Below, one piece after another: positions 8,695-16,342 of a stretch of 64,000 bases of DNA (position 1 is its first letter; every line of letters begins with the position of its first letter). The notes under the pieces are model-generated. The model worked only from the letters and a program-made list of their open reading frames with translations, was not told the origin of the DNA and did not search any database. The stretch lies in the NCBI RefSeq assembly GCF_032056465.1, contig NZ_DAMBCL010000010.1; one strand, written 5' to 3'. This DNA comes from Mobilicoccus sp032056465 (GTDB lineage: Bacteria; Actinomycetota; Actinomycetes; Actinomycetales; Dermatophilaceae). A program made the translations under genes and the position numbers.

Positions 8695-9242
8695 GCCTGC
8701 TCCTGTCGTCCGTCATGGAGGTTCGATGTCCCCGCGTCGTCGCTCCGGCCGCTCTCGCGGGGGGACTCCTCGGCGGGATCCGTGGTCGCGGTGCCGCGGC
8801 CCGCCCGGGCCTCGATCGTCGTGGCGGCGCTCCGCAGGCCACGGGCGAGAAGATCGCCCACGTCGGCGATGTCACGCAGCACCTGCGGCGCGTGGTCGTG
8901 CGCCCAGCGGCGACCACGACACCAGGGGCAGGAGTCGCAGGTGTCGCTCGGATGCGGTGGCCGGTCCTCCCCGCGCGAGTCCTCCCCGGCGAACAGGCGG
9001 GCGACGGACGGGGCGAAGCCCTCGGTCACCGCTCCCGCGTCGGCGACCAGGCGCAGCACCCGGTCGGTCGACGAGGCGTGCCCTGCCCCTGCGGACTTCG
9101 CCGAGTCGGCGTCCGAGTCCGAGTCCGAGTCCGAGTGCGAGGGGGAGGGTGCGGGTGAGGGCGACTCACGACGCGCGCGACGCAGCGCCTCCGACAGTCG
9201 CCTCGCCTCCTCCGCCGCGGATCCGATCGGGGCGTCGCTCAT
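8691..9242 (-). CDS. small conserved protein with CxxCxxC knuckle
   Basis: 183 residues, no known catalytic domain. The N-terminus is helical (AAEEARRLSEALRRARR), followed by a Ser-Asp repeat tract encoded by hexanucleotide repeats. A conserved centre follows, RVLRLVADAGAVTEGFAP, and then CDSCPWCRGRRW, a likely metal knuckle. The segment HAPQVLRDIADVGDLLARGLR resembles the helix that precedes the tail in related actinobacterial proteins. It overlaps the SRPBCC gene (upstream) and a ROK kinase gene (downstream) by 4 nt each. Its conserved place between SRPBCC and sugar-kinase genes suggests a shared role, but I cannot name it. Confidence 0.7.
   Translation of the reverse strand: MSDAPIGSAAEEARRLSEALRRARRESPSPAPSPSHSDSDSDSDADSAKSAGAGHASSTDRVLRLVADAGAVTEGFAPSVARLFAGEDSRGEDRPPHPSDTCDSCPWCRGRRWAHDHAPQVLRDIADVGDLLARGLRSAATTIEARAGRGTATTDPAEESPRESGRSDDAGTSNLHDGRQEQA
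9105..9140. repeat. hexanucleotide tandem repeat (GTCCGA)n
   Basis: Six consecutive 6-bp units, four of them perfect (9111-9134), inside the CxxC-protein gene. On the minus strand they encode alternating Ser-Asp. Copy-number change would alter tract length without shifting the frame. Confidence 0.85.
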
Positions 9243-9682
9243 CCCTCGGCCCGGGCCTTGAGCCCGCCCAGCGCCGTCGTGACGATGGTCTTCTCGGCCT
9301 TGCGGCGCAGCATCCCCGGCAGCGGCACGGCGAGGTCGACGGCGAGGTCGTAGGTGACGAGAGTTCCGTCACCCTCCCGAGCGATGACGTACCGGCCGTC
9401 GAGGGCCTTGAGCTTGCTCGAACGCACCAGGTGCCACGTCACCTCACCGACGCCGTCCTCGGCCAACTGCCAGTCGTACGCCAGGACGTAGGTGTCGCTG
9501 ACGGGCCCCGCGTCGATCGTGAACTCCACCTCCTGCGGCCACGAGTCGGCGTCCTCGCTGAGCACCGTGACGGAACGCACGTCCGCAGACCACTCCGGAT
9601 ACGACTCGACGTCGGCCACGATGTCGCAGACCGTTCCGGGCTCGGCGGCGATACGGATTGACTCCTGTGTTCTTGCAGACAT
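9239..9682 (-). CDS. SRPBCC (START-like) lipid/ligand-binding protein
   Basis: 147 residues forming one polyketide cyclase/dehydrase-like helix-grip domain. SIRIAAEPGTVCDIVADVESYPEW is the usual entry, split here by normal spacing, and the C-terminal amphipathic helix GMLRRKAEKTIVTTALGGLK closes the cavity. It resembles the mycobacterial protein encoded near fadD15, which supports a role in handling a hydrophobic ligand. First gene of the operon that runs into the CxxC protein and the two ROK kinases; its promoter is back to back with that of the acyl-CoA synthetase. The ATG follows TAGCCT by 6 nt without a Shine-Dalgarno, so the operon is probably headed by a leaderless message. Confidence 0.88.
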   Translation of the reverse strand: MSARTQESIRIAAEPGTVCDIVADVESYPEWSADVRSVTVLSEDADSWPQEVEFTIDAGPVSDTYVLAYDWQLAEDGVGEVTWHLVRSSKLKALDGRYVIAREGDGTLVTYDLAVDLAVPLPGMLRRKAEKTIVTTALGGLKARAEG

Positions 9683-9688
9683 GTCCGT

Positions 9689-9694
9689 AGGCTA
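9689..9694 (-). promoter_or_regulatory. -10 element of the SRPBCC-ROK operon (leaderless)
   Basis: TAGCCT on the minus strand, 6 nt before the ATG at 9682. Confidence 0.55.
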
Positions 9695-9714
9695 GCCTCG
9701 CGCAGCCCCACGAG

Positions 9715-9720
9715 TAGGGT
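9715..9720 (+). promoter_or_regulatory. -10 element of the acyl-CoA synthetase gene
   Basis: TAGGGT, with a start expected near 9727, leaving a leader of about 46 nt that contains the purine-rich site GAAGAGGAG before ATG 9773. It lies 20 bp from the divergent -10 at 9689-9694. Confidence 0.5.
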
Positions 9721-9772
9721 GACCGAGGCTCGGGCACCCCGCCCACCCGCCGCAACGCGTGAAGAGGAGCCG

Positions 9773-11578
9773 ATGCGCGAATCCATCATCCCCCCGGTCG
9801 TCCCCCCGACCACCGAGGGCACTCTGGCTGACATCCCCGCCCGCAACGCCGAGCGACGAGGTGACCGGGTCGTGTTCTCGGTCAAGGACCCCGGGGTGGC
9901 GGACGCCACGTGGCGCGACGTCACCGCCCGTGACTTCCTCGCCGAGGTACGCCGACTGGCGAAGGGGTTCGTCGCCGCCGGCATCGAGGTCGGCGACCGC
10001 GTCGCGATCATGAGCCGCACCCGTTACGAATGGACGCTGCTCGACTTCGCCCTCTGGACGGCCGGGGCCGTCCCGGTCCCGGTCTACGAGACCTCCTCGG
10101 CCCACCAACTGCAGTGGATCCTCCAGGACACCGCGGCTCGGGCCATCGTCGTCGAGGACGAGTCCCACGCGAGCGTGGCCACGGAGGTCCGGGACGACTG
10201 CCCGGCCCTCGAGCACGTGTGGTCGATCGTCGGTGGCGGACTCGACGACCTCCGTGAGGCGGGTCGGGAGATCGACGACGCCACGCTCGCCGCCCGACGC
10301 GAGGGCATGGACCGCACCTCGCTCGCGACGATCATCTACACCTCGGGGACGACCGGACGCCCCAAGGGCTGCGAGTTGACCCACGGCAACTTCATGGACC
10401 TCTCCGACAACATCGTCGTCGTCCTCGCCCCGATCCTCGCGCCCGACGACGCGTCGATGCTCATGTTCCTGCCGCTCGCGCACGTCTTCGCACGGCTCAT
10501 CCAGGTCGTCGCCGTCGACGCCTGCATGCGCGTCGGGCACGCCCCCGACATCAAGAACCTCATGGGTGATCTGTCGGACTTCCGGCCGACGTTCCTCCTC
10601 GCGGTGCCGCGCGTGTTCGAGAAGGTCTTCAACGCCTCCGACCAGTCGGCCCGCGCCGACGGCAAGGGCGGCATCTTCACCCGCGCGACCCGTACCGCCA
10701 TCGCCTACAGCCGTGGCCTCGACGACCCCCACGGGCCCTCGCCGCGCATCCGCATCGCGCACGCGGTGATGGAGCGGCTCGTCTACCGCAAGATCCGGGC
10801 CCAGCTCGGCGGCAAGATCGCCTGGGCCGTCTCCGGCGGGGCGCCGCTCGGTGAACGTCTCGGCCACTTCTTCCGCGGCATCGGCATCACGATCCTCGAG
10901 GGGTACGGCCTCACCGAGACCACCGCCCCTGTCGCGGTCGGACGTCCCGACGACCTGCGCATCGGCGCCGTCGGCCTGCCGATCCCCGGGGTGGGTGTCC
11001 GCATCGACGCCGACGGCGAGGTCCTCGTCAAGGGTGAGGGCGTTTTCCGGGCCTACCGCGGCAACGCCGAGGCGACGGCGGCCGCCTTCACCGACGACGG
11101 ATGGTTCCGCACCGGCGACCTCGGTGACGTCGACGAGCACGGGTTCCTCTCGATCACCGGGCGTAAGAAGGAGATCCTCGTCACCGCGGGTGGGAAGAAC
11201 GTCGCCCCCGCGGGCCTGGAGGACATCATCCGCGCCCACCCGATCGTGTCGCAGGCCGTCGTCGTGGGTGACCAGCGGCCGTTCGTCGCCGCGCTCGTGA
11301 CGATCGACGCCGACATGGTGCCCGCCTGGGCGGCCTCCCACGGCCGGGACGACCTCACCCCGGAGGCCTGCCTCACCGACCCCATGGTCCGCGAGCACAT
11401 CCAGATGGCCGTCGACCGCGCCAACGGCACGGTCAGCCGCGCCGAGAGTGTGCGCTCCTTCCGCATCATCCCGGGTGACTTCACCGAGGCCAACGGCTAC
11501 CTCACCCCGTCGCTCAAGCTGAAGCGCAAGGAGATCATGCGCGACTTCGAGGGCGACGTGGAGGCCATCTACTCCTGA
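9773..11578 (+). CDS. fadD15: long-chain fatty-acid--CoA ligase (AMP-forming)
   Basis: Activates long-chain fatty acids to acyl-CoA through an acyl-adenylate. The 601-residue product has the adenylate-forming signature TIIYTSGTTGRPKGCEL, the A5-type motif GYGLTET, the GWFRTGDLG hinge Asp and the ITGRKKEILVTAGGKNVAP region ahead of the mobile C-terminal domain. I start at ATG 9773 because GAGGAG lies 6-7 nt upstream and the family similarity begins there; an earlier GTG at 9719 sits on the -10 hexamer. The symbol follows the M. tuberculosis gene in the matching genomic position. A perfect 12-bp hairpin follows the stop. Confidence 0.93.
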   Translation: MRESIIPPVVPPTTEGTLADIPARNAERRGDRVVFSVKDPGVADATWRDVTARDFLAEVRRLAKGFVAAGIEVGDRVAIMSRTRYEWTLLDFALWTAGAVPVPVYETSSAHQLQWILQDTAARAIVVEDESHASVATEVRDDCPALEHVWSIVGGGLDDLREAGREIDDATLAARREGMDRTSLATIIYTSGTTGRPKGCELTHGNFMDLSDNIVVVLAPILAPDDASMLMFLPLAHVFARLIQVVAVDACMRVGHAPDIKNLMGDLSDFRPTFLLAVPRVFEKVFNASDQSARADGKGGIFTRATRTAIAYSRGLDDPHGPSPRIRIAHAVMERLVYRKIRAQLGGKIAWAVSGGAPLGERLGHFFRGIGITILEGYGLTETTAPVAVGRPDDLRIGAVGLPIPGVGVRIDADGEVLVKGEGVFRAYRGNAEATAAAFTDDGWFRTGDLGDVDEHGFLSITGRKKEILVTAGGKNVAPAGLEDIIRAHPIVSQAVVVGDQRPFVAALVTIDADMVPAWAASHGRDDLTPEACLTDPMVREHIQMAVDRANGTVSRAESVRSFRIIPGDFTEANGYLTPSLKLKRKEIMRDFEGDVEAIYS

Positions 11579-11616
11579 TCCGGGGTCCTGGATCGACCTC
11601 CTCCCGCGACGACACG

Positions 11617-11647
11617 CCGGCCGGCCCCCCTCGACGGGGCCGGCCGG
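11617..11647 (+). terminator. hairpin after the acyl-CoA synthetase gene
   Basis: Perfect 12-bp stem (11617-11628 pairs with 11636-11647) with a 7-nt loop, 39 nt past the stop codon. There is no T-run, as is common in high-GC actinobacteria. Confidence 0.75.
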
Positions 11648-11743
11648 TGCGTCGTGGGAGGGGTCTCCCTCGGCGACGCGTCTGCACGAGGAGCGGAGAT
11701 GGGCACCGGGCCCCTCGCTCCGCACCCTCCCACCGCCTCCCCC

Positions 11744-11798
11744 CAGCTGCCACAGCTGCCCCAGCTGCCCTCCGGCCCTCCGATCCGATGACGTCATC
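11744..11798. repeat. triple 9-bp repeat and 12-bp palindrome in the convergent gap
   Basis: CAGCTGCC occurs three times with a 9-bp period (11744-11769), followed by the perfect palindrome GATGACGTCATC (11787-11798). The 11579-11907 gap lies between two convergent genes and otherwise holds only the hairpin above. Function unknown; a transcription end or roadblock is possible. Confidence 0.5.
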
Positions 11799-11907
11799 CG
11801 ATCTGAGGGCGGCGTGTCGTCATCCGGTCGGGGGGGTGGCGTGTCCGGGGTGGGTGAGGGCGGGCGTCACGATCCGGGGCGGCGTCGAGCACGAGGCCCT
11901 GGGTCGG

Positions 11908-13473
11908 TCACGGTGCCGCGGAGCGCGCGAGCACTCTGAGGTCCTCCCTCCAGGCCGGGAGGAGATCGCGCTCGAGCGAAGCCCACCGGTGCGGCGACGA
12001 ACCGCCGGTGGGACCCTCGATGAGCAGATCGGTCGCGGATCCGGGCCCGTGGAGGCGGGTGTAGGTGCGCACTGCGACGAATGCCCGGGCGTAGGTGAGC
12101 AGCGCCGCGTGCCGGTCGCTCCCGACGAGCTCGAAGTCCTCGTCGCGCGGCAGCCGGGTGGGCAGCTCACCGGTCGCGTTCTCGCGGGCCGGCGGGGTGA
12201 GGACCTCCTCGGCGGGGACCGAGGACCACCGGTAGGCCACCTGCTCGGCCACACCCTCGACGAGCCAGCGGGGCGCCGACGGTCGTTCACGCTGCGCGAG
12301 CGTGACATGGACGCACTCGTGGGTGAGGACGACGACCCGGCCCTCCTTGGACAGCTCGTCCCACGCCGACCCGCCCACCTCGATCCATACCGTCGCCTCG
12401 GGAGGAGACCCGGCGACGACCGTCGTGGCCGCCGGGCGCGCCACCTCGATCGGCGACGCCGCCCCGGACCGGACCCGCGATCCCGATGGGGCCCTCCCTC
12501 CCGACCGATCGGGCGGGGCCGACGCCGTCGGTGACGCCGATGCCGCCGCTCTTCTCGACGTCCCTCCGGACCGGCCGTCGGGCAACACGACGACGAGAGG
12601 AGGGACGGCCTCCGTCGCCGGCCATTCCGTCCGGCAGCGGGTCCACGCCGCGTCGGCGGCCTTGGCGACGGCGGTCGCCGTGTCCGCCGAGGTCGAGGGG
12701 AGGCCAGGCGTCTGCTCGCCGGGGGCGACCTGGGCGGAGGGGGTGGAGATGTCGGGAGGTGCAGCGGACGGCACCGGCGGGTTCCCCACCCGCGACGGTG
12801 CGCCGGAGACGTCGACCGGGGACGAGCCCGCCGGTCGGCCACCTGATCCTCCACCGTCCGCGGGCGCCTCACCGACGACGATCGACCGGGTCCCGCGCCG
12901 GATCGGCCGGTCCGGCCATCGACGCACGGCTTGCAGTTCGGCGTCGTCGAGCGACCCCGGCGCCAGTTCTCTCACGAGAGGAGACGCCGCTCCGGACGCG
13001 TCGCCCCGGCCACCGGGCGACGACGTCGGTGGTGTTCCCCCCCACGACGGCGAGGCCCCGGTCGGCGTCGTCATCGGCGTCGATCCCCCGTCGAGCTGCG
13101 GGGGCGGGCCCGCGCAGCCGCCGAGCACCACGACGCCGACCATGGAGGCGACGCAGAGGGACCACGGAGGCAGCCACCCCGACGACGGGGACGACAGCGA
13201 CGCCGAGCGAATCGGTTCGACAGACCGGGAGGACCCGCCGGGTACGGGGCACTGCGCGACCGACATCGACGTCCGGGCAGAGGCGCGTGAGGGCGCGGGT
13301 GCGGACCGCCGCCACCCCAGCGACCGGGCCGCGTCGACGAGCCGTGACCTGCGCCCCGTCCGAGGCGCCACGGGCCGGGCCGGCTCGTCCGCCGCCATTG
13401 CCGCAGCACGCCGACCGACGGGTTCGTTCGAGACCTCGTCCACCCCACCTCGGTCATCCAGCGGCCCGCACAC
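11908..13473 (-). CDS. lipoprotein-like zinc metalloprotease (HExxH)
   Basis: The C-terminal third is a gluzincin-type peptidase: VVVLTHECVHVTLAQ contains HECVH, and WLVEGVAEQVAYR downstream supplies the third ligand Glu. A hydrophobic helix ending in VVVLGGCAG looks like a lipoprotein signal with the Cys as anchor, so the enzyme would sit on the outer face of the membrane. Between them lies a long Pro/Ser/Gly-rich region. The start is uncertain: the frame is open to GTG 13473 (521 residues, 20-nt overlap with the upstream gene), but ATG 13269 would put the signal helix closer to the N-terminus. No peptidase family can be named from sequence alone. Confidence 0.72.
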   Translation of the reverse strand: MCGPLDDRGGVDEVSNEPVGRRAAAMAADEPARPVAPRTGRRSRLVDAARSLGWRRSAPAPSRASARTSMSVAQCPVPGGSSRSVEPIRSASLSSPSSGWLPPWSLCVASMVGVVVLGGCAGPPPQLDGGSTPMTTPTGASPSWGGTPPTSSPGGRGDASGAASPLVRELAPGSLDDAELQAVRRWPDRPIRRGTRSIVVGEAPADGGGSGGRPAGSSPVDVSGAPSRVGNPPVPSAAPPDISTPSAQVAPGEQTPGLPSTSADTATAVAKAADAAWTRCRTEWPATEAVPPLVVVLPDGRSGGTSRRAAASASPTASAPPDRSGGRAPSGSRVRSGAASPIEVARPAATTVVAGSPPEATVWIEVGGSAWDELSKEGRVVVLTHECVHVTLAQRERPSAPRWLVEGVAEQVAYRWSSVPAEEVLTPPARENATGELPTRLPRDEDFELVGSDRHAALLTYARAFVAVRTYTRLHGPGSATDLLIEGPTGGSSPHRWASLERDLLPAWREDLRVLARSAAP

Positions 13474-13711
13474 CCTCCCAGGGTTGCACCTCGGCGGTCA
13501 GTCGTGCCGCCTCGGAGGCGGCCACCAACCCGGCGCCGACGAACACGTCGACCGCCCGCCGCTCCACCGCGTCCAGCCTCAGACCCCCGACGGGGCCGTC
13601 GAGCAGGACCCGGACCGAGCAGTCGGCACAGCCGTGGCCGGCCACGGGACAGGTGCCGCAGTCCACCACCAGCCCGCCGCCGTTCTCGATCGTGGTGATC
13701 GTCTCGAACAT
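13454..13711 (-). CDS. small Cys-rich conserved actinobacterial protein
   Basis: 85 residues with the cluster CGTCPVAGHGCADC near the N-terminus, the core SVRVLLDG, and a helical half LDAVERRAVDVFVGAGLV. Similar short proteins with four clustered Cys are widespread in actinobacteria, often beside cell-wall genes, but their function is not known to me; metal or iron-sulfur binding is plausible. GAGGAGG lies five bases before the ATG at 13711. Its 3' end overlaps the start of the metalloprotease gene, suggesting translational coupling. Confidence 0.8.
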   Translation of the reverse strand: MFETITTIENGGGLVVDCGTCPVAGHGCADCSVRVLLDGPVGGLRLDAVERRAVDVFVGAGLVAASEAARLTAEVQPWEGVRAAG

Positions 13712-13774
13712 CTCGGCCTCCTCGACCTCACCCGCGACCCCTCGGCCCCGGTTCGTGACGAACGCTAGGGGCGT

Positions 13775-13924
13775 GCTCCGACAACCCTTCGCGGGAGAGC
13801 CGGGACACCCTCGCCATCTGCGTGTGACCGCGTGGACGCCCCGCCCCCGCGCCGGCCTCGACGGGGACCTCGCGGCCGCCCCGACGGGTCCGTGGAGTGC
13901 CGGGAGGCCAAGGGTTGTCGGAGC
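13775..13924. repeat. 15-bp inverted repeat spanning the promoter region of the exonuclease gene
   Basis: 13775-13789 and 13910-13924 are perfect reverse complements (core CTCCGACAACCCTT), 120 bp apart, in the divergent gap between the Cys-rich protein and the exonuclease gene. The arms could be operator half sites for a looping regulator, or a structured leader. Confidence 0.7.
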
Positions 13925-13943
13925 CGGATGTCACGGTCCTCCC

Positions 13944-15809
13944 ATGCACGACGACACCTCCTTCGCGAGTCTCCCCGACCCTCCCGACGGGACACCGGCC
14001 GACGCCGCCGTCCCGTCGGGAGGGTCGGAGGGACGCACCGAGTACGTGCAGCAGACGCTCGTCGACCTCGACATCCCCGGTGACGGTTCCAACCTCCACC
14101 CAGACACGGGCACCCCGTTGTCACAGGTCACGTTCGTCGTCGTCGACCTCGAGACCACCGGCGGCAGCCCGGCGGACTCCCACATCACCGAGATCGGGGC
14201 GGTCAAGGTACGCGGCGGCGAGGTGATCGAGGAGTTCCACACTCTCGTCGACCCACAGGTACCGGTCCCGCCGTTCATCCGGCTGCTCACCGGCATCACC
14301 GACGAGATGCTCATCGGGGCCCCCCGGATCGACGAGGTGTTGCCCGCCTTCCTCGAGTTCGCCCGTGGCGCCGTGCTCGTCGCCCACAACGCCCCCTTCG
14401 ACATCGGGTTCCTGCGGGCGGCCACCCGCGCCTGCGGGGGAACGTGGCCGGCCCCCGTCGTCGTCGACACGGTCACGCTCTCCCGGAGGCTCGTCACCCG
14501 CGACGAGGTGCCCAACCACAAGTTGGGCACCCTCGCCGAGCTCTTCGGCACCACGATCACCCCCGACCACCGTGCCCTGCACGACGCACGCGCCACGGTC
14601 GACGTCCTCCACGGCCTGCTGGCCCGGTGCGGCGGCACCGGCCCGCTCTCGGCTCAGACGCTCGAGGACCTGCAGGTTCTCGCCTCGCGCGTCCACCCCG
14701 TGCAACGCCGCAAGCGGCACCTCGGCCGGGGACTGCCCTCCGCGCCGGGGGTGTACCTGTTCACGGGGCTGCGCGGGCAGGTGCTGTACGTCGGCACCTC
14801 GACCGACATCCGCCGTCGGGTGTCCTCCTACTTCACCGCTGCCGAGCAACGCACGCGTATGACCGAGATGCTCACGGCCGCCGAGCACGTCGTCCCCGTC
14901 GTGTGCGCCACCCGGCTCGAGGCCCAGGTGCGCGAACTCCGCCTCATCGCCGAGCACGACCCGCCGTACAACCGGCGCTCGCGCAAGCCGTGGTCGAAGT
15001 CATGGGTCAAGGTGACGGTCGAGCCGTTCCCGCGATTGTCGATCGTCACGCGCGTCAAGGACGACGGTGCCCGCTACGCCGGTCCTTTCCCCCGGCGTCA
15101 GGCGGCGGTCGAGGCGATCTCCGCCGTCCACGAGGTCCTGCCCCTCCGCCAGTGCACGACCCGCCTCGCCCGGATCTCGGCCGCGGCGTCGGCCTGCCTG
15201 CTCGCCGAGATCGGCCGGTGCGGAGCTCCCTGCCGCGGGCGCCAGAGCGTCGAGGAGTACGACCCCGTCGCCACCCGCGCCCGGCGACTGTTCGCCGGTG
15301 AGGACCGCACCCTCATCGAGGGTCTGCGGGCGCGCATGCTCGCCTACGCCGCCGAGGAACGGTACGAGGAGGCGGGCGCGGTCCGTGAACGCGCGGCGGC
15401 CCTCGTCGACGGACTCGGCCGGGCACAGCGCCTCGCCCCGCTCGCGGCCGCTCCCGAGATCGTCGCGGCCAAGCGCCGAGACGGCGGCGGATGGGAGGTG
15501 GTCTCGATCCGGCACGGGCGTCTCGCCGGCACCACGCTCACCCCGCCCGGGGCCGACCCCGTCCCGTTCATCTCCGCCATGCGGGCCTCTGCCGAGGTCG
15601 TCTCACCCCCGGTACCGCCCTGCCCGGCCACCCATCCCGAGGAGACGGAGATCCTCCACCGTTGGCTGACCGGCGACGGGGTCCGCCTCGTCGACCTCGT
15701 CGGTACCTGGAGCTGCCCTGTGGCGGGAGCCGACGGCGCGGAGTCCCTCAGCCGAGCCCCCGGTCGCACGTCGCGCCCCGCCGGGGTGCCGGTGAGGTCG
15801 TTAGAGTGA
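13944..15809 (+). CDS. DEDDh 3'-5' exonuclease fused to UvrC-like GIY-YIG domain
   Basis: 621 residues. The DEDDh nuclease (about 60-230) shows FVVVDLETTGG (Exo I), VAHNAPFDIGFLRAA (Exo II) and HRALHDARAT (Exo III with the His). A GIY-YIG UvrC-like domain follows (about 255-340) with SAPGVYLFTG and VLYVGTSTDIRRRVSSYF, then a UvrC-type Cys-containing middle region and a UvrB-binding-like helix pair (LAYAAEERYEEAGAVRERAA). The same fusion occurs in mycobacteria next to trpD. It is presumed to act in DNA repair, but the pathway is not settled. ATG 13944 was chosen as the first start after the inverted repeat; it has only weak ribosome-site character. Confidence 0.9.
   Translation: MHDDTSFASLPDPPDGTPADAAVPSGGSEGRTEYVQQTLVDLDIPGDGSNLHPDTGTPLSQVTFVVVDLETTGGSPADSHITEIGAVKVRGGEVIEEFHTLVDPQVPVPPFIRLLTGITDEMLIGAPRIDEVLPAFLEFARGAVLVAHNAPFDIGFLRAATRACGGTWPAPVVVDTVTLSRRLVTRDEVPNHKLGTLAELFGTTITPDHRALHDARATVDVLHGLLARCGGTGPLSAQTLEDLQVLASRVHPVQRRKRHLGRGLPSAPGVYLFTGLRGQVLYVGTSTDIRRRVSSYFTAAEQRTRMTEMLTAAEHVVPVVCATRLEAQVRELRLIAEHDPPYNRRSRKPWSKSWVKVTVEPFPRLSIVTRVKDDGARYAGPFPRRQAAVEAISAVHEVLPLRQCTTRLARISAAASACLLAEIGRCGAPCRGRQSVEEYDPVATRARRLFAGEDRTLIEGLRARMLAYAAEERYEEAGAVRERAAALVDGLGRAQRLAPLAAAPEIVAAKRRDGGGWEVVSIRHGRLAGTTLTPPGADPVPFISAMRASAEVVSPPVPPCPATHPEETEILHRWLTGDGVRLVDLVGTWSCPVAGADGAESLSRAPGRTSRPAGVPVRSLE
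13975..14028. repeat. 18-bp perfect inverted repeat inside the exonuclease gene start
   Basis: 13975-13992 and 14011-14028 are exact reverse complements with an 18-nt loop, beginning 31 nt after the ATG. The mRNA would form a very stable stem within the first 30 codons. Confidence 0.8.
15802..15807 (+). promoter_or_regulatory. possible -10 element of the RAM-domain gene
   Basis: TAGAGT with a 6-nt gap to the GTG at 15814; it overlaps the end of the exonuclease gene. Confidence 0.35.
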
Positions 15810-15813
15810 GGGC

Positions 15814-16092
15814 GTGATCACCGCCATCGTCCTCATCAACGCCGATGTCCACCGCATCCCGGAGGCCGGCCAGGCCATCGCCGAGATCGACGGCGTCACC
15901 GAGGTGTACTCGGTGACCGGCGGTGCCGATCTCATCGCCGTCGTCCGCGTGGCGGAGCACGACGACCTCGCCGACGTCATCGCCGACCGCATCAACAAGG
16001 CCGACGGGGTGATCTCCACCGACACCCACATCGCGTTCCGCACCTACAGCAAGAGCGACCTCGACGCCGCCTTCGCCATCGGGCTCGACTGA
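15814..16092 (+). CDS. stand-alone Lrp/AsnC ligand-binding (RAM) domain protein
   Basis: 92 residues consisting only of the RAM fold of Lrp/AsnC regulators, with no DNA-binding helix-turn-helix. ITAIVLINADVHRIPEAGQ, VTEVYSVTGGADLIAVV and ISTDTHIAFRTYS are the family's strands. Such proteins form octamers and bind amino acids; they may co-assemble with full-length Lrp proteins. GTG start five bases after the exonuclease stop. TAGAGT lies 6 nt before the GTG, so a leaderless start is possible, but coupling to the upstream gene is equally likely. Confidence 0.88.
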   Translation: MITAIVLINADVHRIPEAGQAIAEIDGVTEVYSVTGGADLIAVVRVAEHDDLADVIADRINKADGVISTDTHIAFRTYSKSDLDAAFAIGLD

Positions 16093-16342
16093 CCTCCGTC
16101 ACGTCGATCCCCGCGAGCGGGAGGCGCCCGCGGCCGGTGTCTCGTGCGTCGGCGCACCCCGACGTGGGTGCGTGGGCCGTCCCCGCTGAGGGCGACGATC
16201 CTGGCGATGGGGCCCGCCCGGCCCCCGCCCACACGCGTCACCGGAGCGCGTCGAGGAGCCACCACCGGCCCGGCGCGGACCCCGCCGTGAACGGCTGAGC
16301 CCCGGGCCCTGCGCGCCCATCGAGGCACGCACGGGCTCTCGC

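Noticed and set aside
9105..9140. Phase-variable switch
   Set aside because: The repeat unit is six bases, so gain or loss keeps the frame; length variation is possible but on/off switching is not.
13728..14124. Minus-strand frames opposite the exonuclease start
   Set aside because: They consist of inverted-repeat sequence and low-complexity Arg/Gly residues, with no homology-like pattern.
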